Shown: positions 57,174 to 64,000 of the stretch, piece after piece
Position numbering within the stretch: position 1 is the first letter of the stretch
Layout: each line of letters starts with the position of its first letter
DNA from: Archilochus colubris
Taxonomy: Eukaryota; Chordata; Aves; Apodiformes; Trochilidae
Direction: 5' to 3'
NCBI GenBank assembly: GCA_023079485.1
Contig: CM041084.1
Location: forward strand, 122,562,467-122,626,466
Length of the DNA: 64,000 nucleotides
Translations under genes and position numbers: made by a program
Notes under the pieces: generated by a model
Database searches by the model: none
Told to the model about the DNA's origin: nothing
The model's input: the letters and a program-made list of their open reading frames with translations, nothing else

Positions 57174-60100
57174 TTGTATTTTGTGACTTGCTTCTCATGC
57201 ATTTTTTTTTCCTGATGTGCTCAAGTAAGTTACTTTGAGCTCAATGGCAAATAGAAACCTTTTACAAACCCAATCAATACTTTCACATGTTGAAATGTAC
57301 AATTAAACTTGTCTTCTTTCTCAATTTCCCTCCGCAGTGCAAAAAATAATCATAATTTAAAATTCTCTACAATTATCTGGTCTTCAAAATACAAGATAAA
57401 TTGCATAAAATCTGAAAAGGATAGATTGTCTCACAAAGTGCATATTTCAAACAAAGCTGGAAGAGTATCTGCTCTTGCCAAGGCCTGATGTCAGGTCTAC
57501 CTGACTTCAGAAACAAGATCACATCAACAAATTCTGCACATGAAATTAGACACAGGGATGTGTTTAACTTGAATTTGAGCCTACGTTTTATTGTTAGAAT
57601 GCCAGTTCTACCTCTACACAGCCATACCTACTAATTCATAGATTACATGCACTCCTTCCTTGAAATATTTGTTGGGGTCACTGTAGGAATTAATTCCCAC
57701 CTAAACACTGACACTACAAATTTACATTTGCTATGTGCTATTTACATTTGTAGGTGTTAATACTGAAGATTCTGATTTTTATTCACTTCACTATAAACAA
57801 TTGAGAATTGGTAGAATGGAGTCCCTGGAGACAGGATCTGATAGGAAAACATTACTATGGACCAAAAATAATTTGTGTACAAATAAAGATGTTGAGAATT
57901 TCCATATGTATTCCTTCAGAATACTAGTTAACAAGGTTTAGCAAAACCTTGGGTTTACAGAAGCTGATATACTTGAAGATATTGGGAAAAAAATGTGGTG
58001 GCATGTTTTCTTTTAATTTCTGGTAGAATCTGCACTTTGCACAGTGGAGTACCCAGCACCTCCAAGGTATTATGCTAACATGATTTTGTTCCTTGTTGAA
58101 ATAATTTGGTAAGAAGTAATCCAATTAGAGACAAAGTATGCTTTGGCCAACTACATAAATAAGAAGTTTTTATATTTATAGTAGATCCTGAAAAGACTGA
58201 TGTGAATGTATAGATTTATATTATAAATAGGTTATGGTTCAAGCTCATCTTCTCTATTTTTGCATCTCCTAACATGCTGGGGTTTTTCTATTTGGAACTT
58301 CATAGGCCATAACATTAAGTAAGACCATGTTCACTAATTAGTGCTTCCTTCTAATTTTAATAATTCAAGAAGTGACTTATTGCATTTCGAATTTTACCTA
58401 GAATAGAAAAAAAGATCAATTTCTTACCCTTGTTTCATTCAAATAAACCTAGATTCTGCCTTTACAGCCTTCTTATGTTTCCCTCAGGAAATTCATATTA
58501 ACTAGCTTGCTTTTTTCCTTCTGTCTTCCCAAGACAGTTTTTCACAAAGATTTTATTAGCTTTTATTTATCTGACCATTACACATCATGCAGTAATGGCT
58601 GCAGGGTATAACATACCAAGATAAGGACTCTAAAGTCAAACATTAATTTTTAAAAAGGATTGGCAAATGGTAAACACTAAGACTCAAACATTTTACAATG
58701 CTTCAGCCCATCAAGAATTTATCTTTAAAACCTACCTTGTTAGTATAATATTGTGTATGTGCCCAAGCAACAGGAAAGCTGAAACAGCATTTCTATTGCT
58801 AAAATATTTTCTCTCAAGGGTATATTAGAGACTTCACATACAAATCCAAACATGGAAGGAAAAAATTTTTGGTGTTATGATGTGTTTAAAAAAAGCAGAA
58901 AACTGGATTGTTACTAAATTTATCCATTCCCTTACATTTCATCAGCTGACTGGCCAAACAAAATCCTGCTGTGAGTATGAGCAAGCATAGGAGCAATCCA
59001 TATTTTATTTTCCTTTGTGCCACTAGAAACAGACTGATTTCTGTTTTCAGGGTCTTCCTGGATTGTTACTAAACATCGTCTGTGTGAAGCACAAAGAACA
59101 TGATTAGTGATTTTCATATTGAGGAATAAACTCAACAGTTTTGGAGAGAAGTGAGAGCATGATCGTCAATTGCACTTTGTCTAAGATGGAAAAAAAGTTG
59201 ATGTGGGCACTATCAAGCACAGGTGTACACTGGCTTTTTGGCAAGCCTGAAGCTTTTCAAGCTCCAAAAAGATACAGACAAGGGCTGCTTACATCTAGCA
59301 GAAACAGAATGTATTTAAACCCTCAGCTTGATGAATTTTAGCTCATGACTTATTTTCTAGCCATTTTGCTACAGGTGCCATAAAACTTTACTGAACTTAG
59401 AACAAAATCTATGTGATGATTATGTTCTAATAGAAGTTGGGCTACCAATTTATTTAAGAACCCACAGTTGGACTACCAGAATAAAATCCTGACACAGATT
59501 AAATCCCATACTCTATACGGGACCCAGTTCCACTTCCACCTTACAGGAAGATAGAAAAAAGTGAGAATGTAAGACCAAGACAAGACTTTACAAACACTTC
59601 TTTATCAAAATGTTTCTAAGAAAAGGTGCAAAACAACTTTCTCCAGCAGATGACTGAAGTTTGAACCTACAGAAACCAGCCTCACTGGCAACCTCGTATG
59701 GCTCTGCACATGATCAGCAAGCTTCTCATTTCATGTCCTGCTTCTGAGATGGTGTTTCAAGGTATTTACAGGCAGGAGAAGAAAGTAATCATTTTATATT
59801 GCCACACTTTTGTGCCCTGAATTCTCAGCAGGGCCCCTCTAGCTGGTCCCAGACCATAGCAGGAAACAGAAAACCATCCCGACTCAGTGGATCAGAACAA
59901 AATGAAAAAAGAAGAAGTCAATGACAAGGACATCTGGGATGTTGCATGGAGCTGGAGTTCATTCTTAAATGAAGGTTTTACAAGTGCTTTTGTTTAAAGC
60001 TTTGCCTCCTGCTGTGTTGCCTACCTAGTCGTTGTCTTAAAAAATGAAGGGGAGGAGGAATGGAGAAAGTGATGTCAGTGATAGAAAAGGGGTGTAAGGA

Positions 60101-62063
60101 ATTTGTAGATGATTAGATGGCTAACAGTCATACCAGGCTAAGGACCTGGAAAAAGTAATTCAATAGACAGTCATTTTTCTCAGCTTATTCACACAAGCAG
60201 GGCTTAATGGTCTGGCTTACATGACAACAGATATCTGCTAGGTAATGATTTATATTGGTTAGTAGTGTAAACCTGCAAATTGGAATGGAAGAGTTTTTGC
60301 TCGTTTTGCATCTTAAGTATCCTGTTACATTTGTGCAAGGCACTAGAGAATCAGGCACATTGTTCTGGGTGGAAACCATTTTATGACTAAGATGATCTGA
60401 GTTTATAATGTCCAATATCTTCATAAGGGAGCAGTGGGAGCCTAGCCATATTTTACAAATTGGCATTAAAATTTCCCACTTCTAAAATTATGTCCTTTTC
60501 CAGATATTTTGGGGTAAACGGGGAACTGGGACGTAGCTTTGTTACAGTAAGAAAACTCCTGAAGAAAAACATTTGGGATCTATACTGTGGATCTCCACTC
60601 TGATACTGATGTTGGTAATTTCTGTTACCAGCATCAATACTAAGTAAGTGGTTAAATTAAAAAAAATAAAAAAATTTTTGTATCTCAGGGGTAAGTTCTG
60701 TCTTTTGACATATATGATGAACCCACCTCCAAATCCCTGTAGCATACAGAGACTGCAGGATACATTCAGGCTGTTCTTTCTGACTTCTCCAGGAGGTTAC
60801 CAGGAGGTTAGAGACAGTGACCTTCCTCCCACAGAGAAACCAAAAAGAGAAAAAATGCCATGTACCAACAAGGATAAATGACCACAGCACTCAGGCCACT
60901 GCTTCCACAGGAAAACAAAAAGAGATCAGAGTCTTTCGGAGAGGTCAGCGCAGAAGTGTGAGATCAATCAGATCTGAGGAGAACAGCAACGCTGAAGCAA
61001 GAGACTGAAAAATGGAAGAGGTTATTCCAGATTACACTCAGATAACACAGGAAAGGCTTTGCTGACACTTCTGTTCTTGCTGGGGGCATCAGGAGGGCGC
61101 AGGGGATCGGGGTGGGTGCTGAAGTGCTCTTGCAACATGAAGCAATCTGAGTTCCAAGCATGAAGCGACTGGTTAGTGCTCCATGCAGGTCCAAATGGTT
61201 GTGTCCTCTCGCTACAGCTGGCCATGGCTGAGACACAGGAACTCGAGGAGTACCTACTTTTGAATCAAAATGCCACAGCCATAAGATGCAAAACTTATTT
61301 AATATAAAACTGCTGATTAAAGGTCATGTAAAAATACTGGTAATTTAGCTTTCTCCTGGAAGGACTTATCAAGTATCTTCTGTCCTCTGTTTTGTTAACA
61401 ATAAATTTTTTATCCTGTTTTGATCAGTTGTGGGTTATTTTGCCTGTATATAACCCGTATCAAATTTGTACCAGAGGGCTACCTGGTCTAGCAACAAAAC
61501 CATTCTTCCATGCAGAAATTTATAAAGAATAATCTTATTACAATAATTCATAAAGTGCCCTTGGGAAAGGTGCTCACAATGCCATGACATTACAGAAACT
61601 ATGTACAATCTGATACATTATTTTCAAAAGAATCCTCCAAAGCAAAAAGGGAAAATGTAAAAGGAAGGGAACAACAAATATACAGGCAGATACTGTCCAT
61701 CTAACAGCAGTCAAATTAATTATGGAACGCTTTACATTTAAGTCTTGGAGTGCTTGTAAAAATAGGGGGCAAGTTGTCAGGAGTATCTTGGAAAAGTCCC
61801 AAATTTCCTAAATTCTACCAAAGCAAATACACCATCAGCAAGCTCAGTGTTTAAGGATGAAATGACTGTGAATTACTATGAAGTATTTTACTAAGGAAAC
61901 TGAAAAAAACCCCATAACATCCAAAGAAAAGCCATGACCCACATTTTAGTAAGAGGAAAGAAGATAATACAGTGGCTGTGTCTCCACTGACCTTTAGTGC
62001 TTGGTTTCTATATTTATAAAAACACCAATCTTTCTACTCCCTGTTGGGCCCCATATCGGTTTA

Positions 62064-62133
62064 TATGTATATATATATATATGTATATATAAAACTACGT
62101 AAAATCTAGTCATATATATATATATATATATAC
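62064..62133. repeat. Paired (TA)n arrays
   Basis: Two TA-rich arrays (about 62064-62091, interrupted by G, and 62110-62133, pure) are separated by about 18 bases of unique sequence. Because TA repeats are self-complementary, the pair can also fold across the spacer as a cruciform. They are followed by a CACACTCCTACACACC stretch. Confidence 0.88.
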
Positions 62134-62214
62134 ACACTCCTACACACCTGTATGTATCTTATTACAGCATCTCACTAGATTTCAGAGTCTGGTTTTCATT
62201 TTTGTGTTTTTTAA

Positions 62215-62480
62215 ACGACTTAAAAGAACAAAACTGGCCAAAAAATCAAGTAATTACGTGCATGCAACCGTATCTTGCCACTTGTGCATGTAAATTACAC
62301 AATTTGTAAACAACTGCAGAAATAGCATGCTTGAATTAGGCCTCTGATTGCCCAATTAACTTGTTCAAAGTAAATCAGATGATAACCTTTGGTAGCTCCT
62401 ATTATAAATTTTATTTCTCAGCACTACTTTGCTGAATTCATAGTGTATATTCTGAACAGCTGTGTTGTTACTTTGTGCTT
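62215..62480. promoter_or_regulatory. Candidate conserved noncoding element
   Basis: A non-repetitive AT-rich stretch with several well-formed factor-type sites: TAATTA followed by the palindrome TGCATGCA (62251-62266), TTACACAATTTGTAAAC, CCAATTAAC (62352-62360) and TTCAAAG (62364-62370). No frame is open. It looks like developmental enhancer DNA; conservation is untested. Confidence 0.22.
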
Positions 62481-64000
62481 TTACACAGGCATAAGCAGCA
62501 ATGCACGTTTGATAGAGCTATCGACTGAATATTGGACCACATTTTAGAAAGCTTTTTAGGTAGTCTCCTTATGTCAGTGAGAATGAACCAGCTTAGACAA
62601 TGAAAAAAAAAATTAACAGAAAAAAAAATCTGGTCTAATTTCAAATGGTATTAAAGAAAAAAATCCAGGAATTTGTGGGCCTCTACACCTCTCCTATTAG
62701 GCAAAATCTTGCTTTTTTGTCTTTGATTTTTCTTAAGGTGCCTTGTTTTCTTTAACAGACAAGTATTGTTTAACCACATACATTCATAACCTAGTAAGTT
62801 CTTAATTATTTTTGCACTGAAATAATTGTTAATTAATAGTAATTCAATATAGGTTGAGAAAGAACACCAGCTTGCCATGTTCCAGTGTATGCTTTGACAA
62901 AGAATGTCAAGCACCCAAATCTATCCAAGTACTGCAAGTAGAAAAACTTGTTAATTCATACATCAAAATTAGTTAAGAAATGGACTTTTACCATAAATAT
63001 GTTGCTCCTTTGCTGTTGTTCTTCTTTTTCCAAGATGATGTTGTAGAAAGGGAGTATTTCCTTTTTTGTAGAAATTATTTTTATATCAAATAAATCATAG
63101 CAATTTTAATGGGGGGGGGGGAAGCCGAGCAAACCATTATCTCTCAACAATCTCTCAAATACAAGAAAAGGAAGCAAGAGCAGAACTGCTGGGCTGGATC
63201 ATGTCCCTGAATAGCTATTACACATAATCCTAGTAGCTGCATTTACCAGTTCTTTATAGGCCTCCTGCAGCAATAGATGTGCTGGTCCAACTGTTCATCC
63301 TCCCTCGGAAATGGGAGAGCAGTGAGAGAAGCTCCTGGACCCCCATTATGTTCTTACAGGTTTCAATCAAGCATCACTGGGTTTCTCCCCTCAACTTCTC
63401 ATAACAATCTCTGCTGGTGACTTTCCATTCCTGCTTTTCTACCTCCAGAGGATTAAAATCCAATTTGGTACTTAAATTACTTTGTTCCACTCCACTGGTC
63501 AGTTCCTGGTTTAAAAATCTTCCAGGAGCACTGCTACTTCTTCTTGCAAGTTTAGAGTTTGCTTTTCTCCTACATAAAAAAAAAAATCAAACTAAAACTC
63601 CAACTCCTCCCCACATTCCCTTTCCAAAAATATAATCATTGATCACTCATATCAGGAGAATTATTTAGCAGTCTCCAGTCCTAGTACAGCTTTTGTTGAG
63701 AAAACTGTAGCTTATATGACTCTGAAGTGTTTATTAGAAAGCTTTCAAAAAGAGATCTTCATTTCAGGAAAAGAAAAATTGTTCAGTTTAGCAAATACAG
63801 ATGTTCACAGCACAGAGACTGAAATGGTTAAAAATGATCCTAAGGAGCAAGTGGCTCACAGAGTTAGCAAAAATTTAACTTTTTCCTTTCCTTTACAGAA
63901 AAACACTAATAGCTGCTCTGGTTTCCATACTTAGTAAGACAGAACTTTGTTGTATGTTCCTGGTTTTGCCTTTTTTTTTTTCTTTTTTCATTTTTTTTTT
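62481..64000. other. AT-rich unique DNA, no gene recognised
   Basis: This contains a G11 run at 63111-63121 and ends in T-rich sequence (about 63971-64000). The last open frame (63716-63934 plus, 72 codons) is Lys/Glu-rich but unrecognised. The window edge may cut a feature here. Confidence 0.5.

Larger units (their letters stand above)
55177..62214. other. AT-rich unique DNA, no gene recognised
   Basis: About 7 kb with no recognisable gene or transposon. Frames of 60-93 codons (for example 60185-60466 and 60964-61236 minus, 59141-59341 plus) show no motif. (TA)n tracts lie at 57150-57173 and 62064-62133. Confidence 0.55.

Overview
The window looks like bird nuclear DNA. The main reason is six fragments of CR1, the dominant avian LINE. 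Several end in the CR1-specific 3' octamer repeat (ATTCTATG)n, and several encode the C-terminal part of the CR1 ORF2 protein. The background is AT-rich and low in repeats, as expected of avian introns or gene deserts. I cannot name the species or chromosome from the sequence.

I found no convincing cellular protein-coding gene, tRNA, rRNA or CRISPR array. The longest cellular-looking reading frames are short, lack recognisable domains, and often run through CR1 or low-complexity DNA in the wrong frame. The longest of all (24757-26154, minus strand, 465 codons) is a by-product of a G-rich tandem repeat. The window is best read as intergenic or intronic DNA around one CpG island.

Layout: 1-19853 is AT-rich unique DNA with small simple repeats and a few stretches resembling conserved regulatory DNA. 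A CR1 copy (plus strand) lies at 19854-20502. A CpG island at about 23755-24370 is followed directly by a 1.9-kb G-rich minisatellite (about 24385-26355) with higher-order repeat structure. A second, closely related CR1 copy (plus strand) lies at 28098-28701. From 28702 to 38217 is unique DNA with a polypyrimidine tract (32845-32930) and a possible old LTR-like stretch (about 35100-36130). Four minus-strand CR1 fragments follow (38218-38801, 41154-41560, 44383-44661, 54811-55095), with AT-rich unique DNA between and after them, including two perfect short hairpins and several (TA)n tracts.

The most interesting part is 23.75-26.4 kb. An isolated CpG island with an ATG in perfect Kozak context abuts a strand-asymmetric, probably G-quadruplex-forming minisatellite, and the block is bracketed by two similar CR1 copies in the same orientation. 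This could be an unannotated promoter or first exon with a variable-length repeat. That function is inference; the structure is directly visible.
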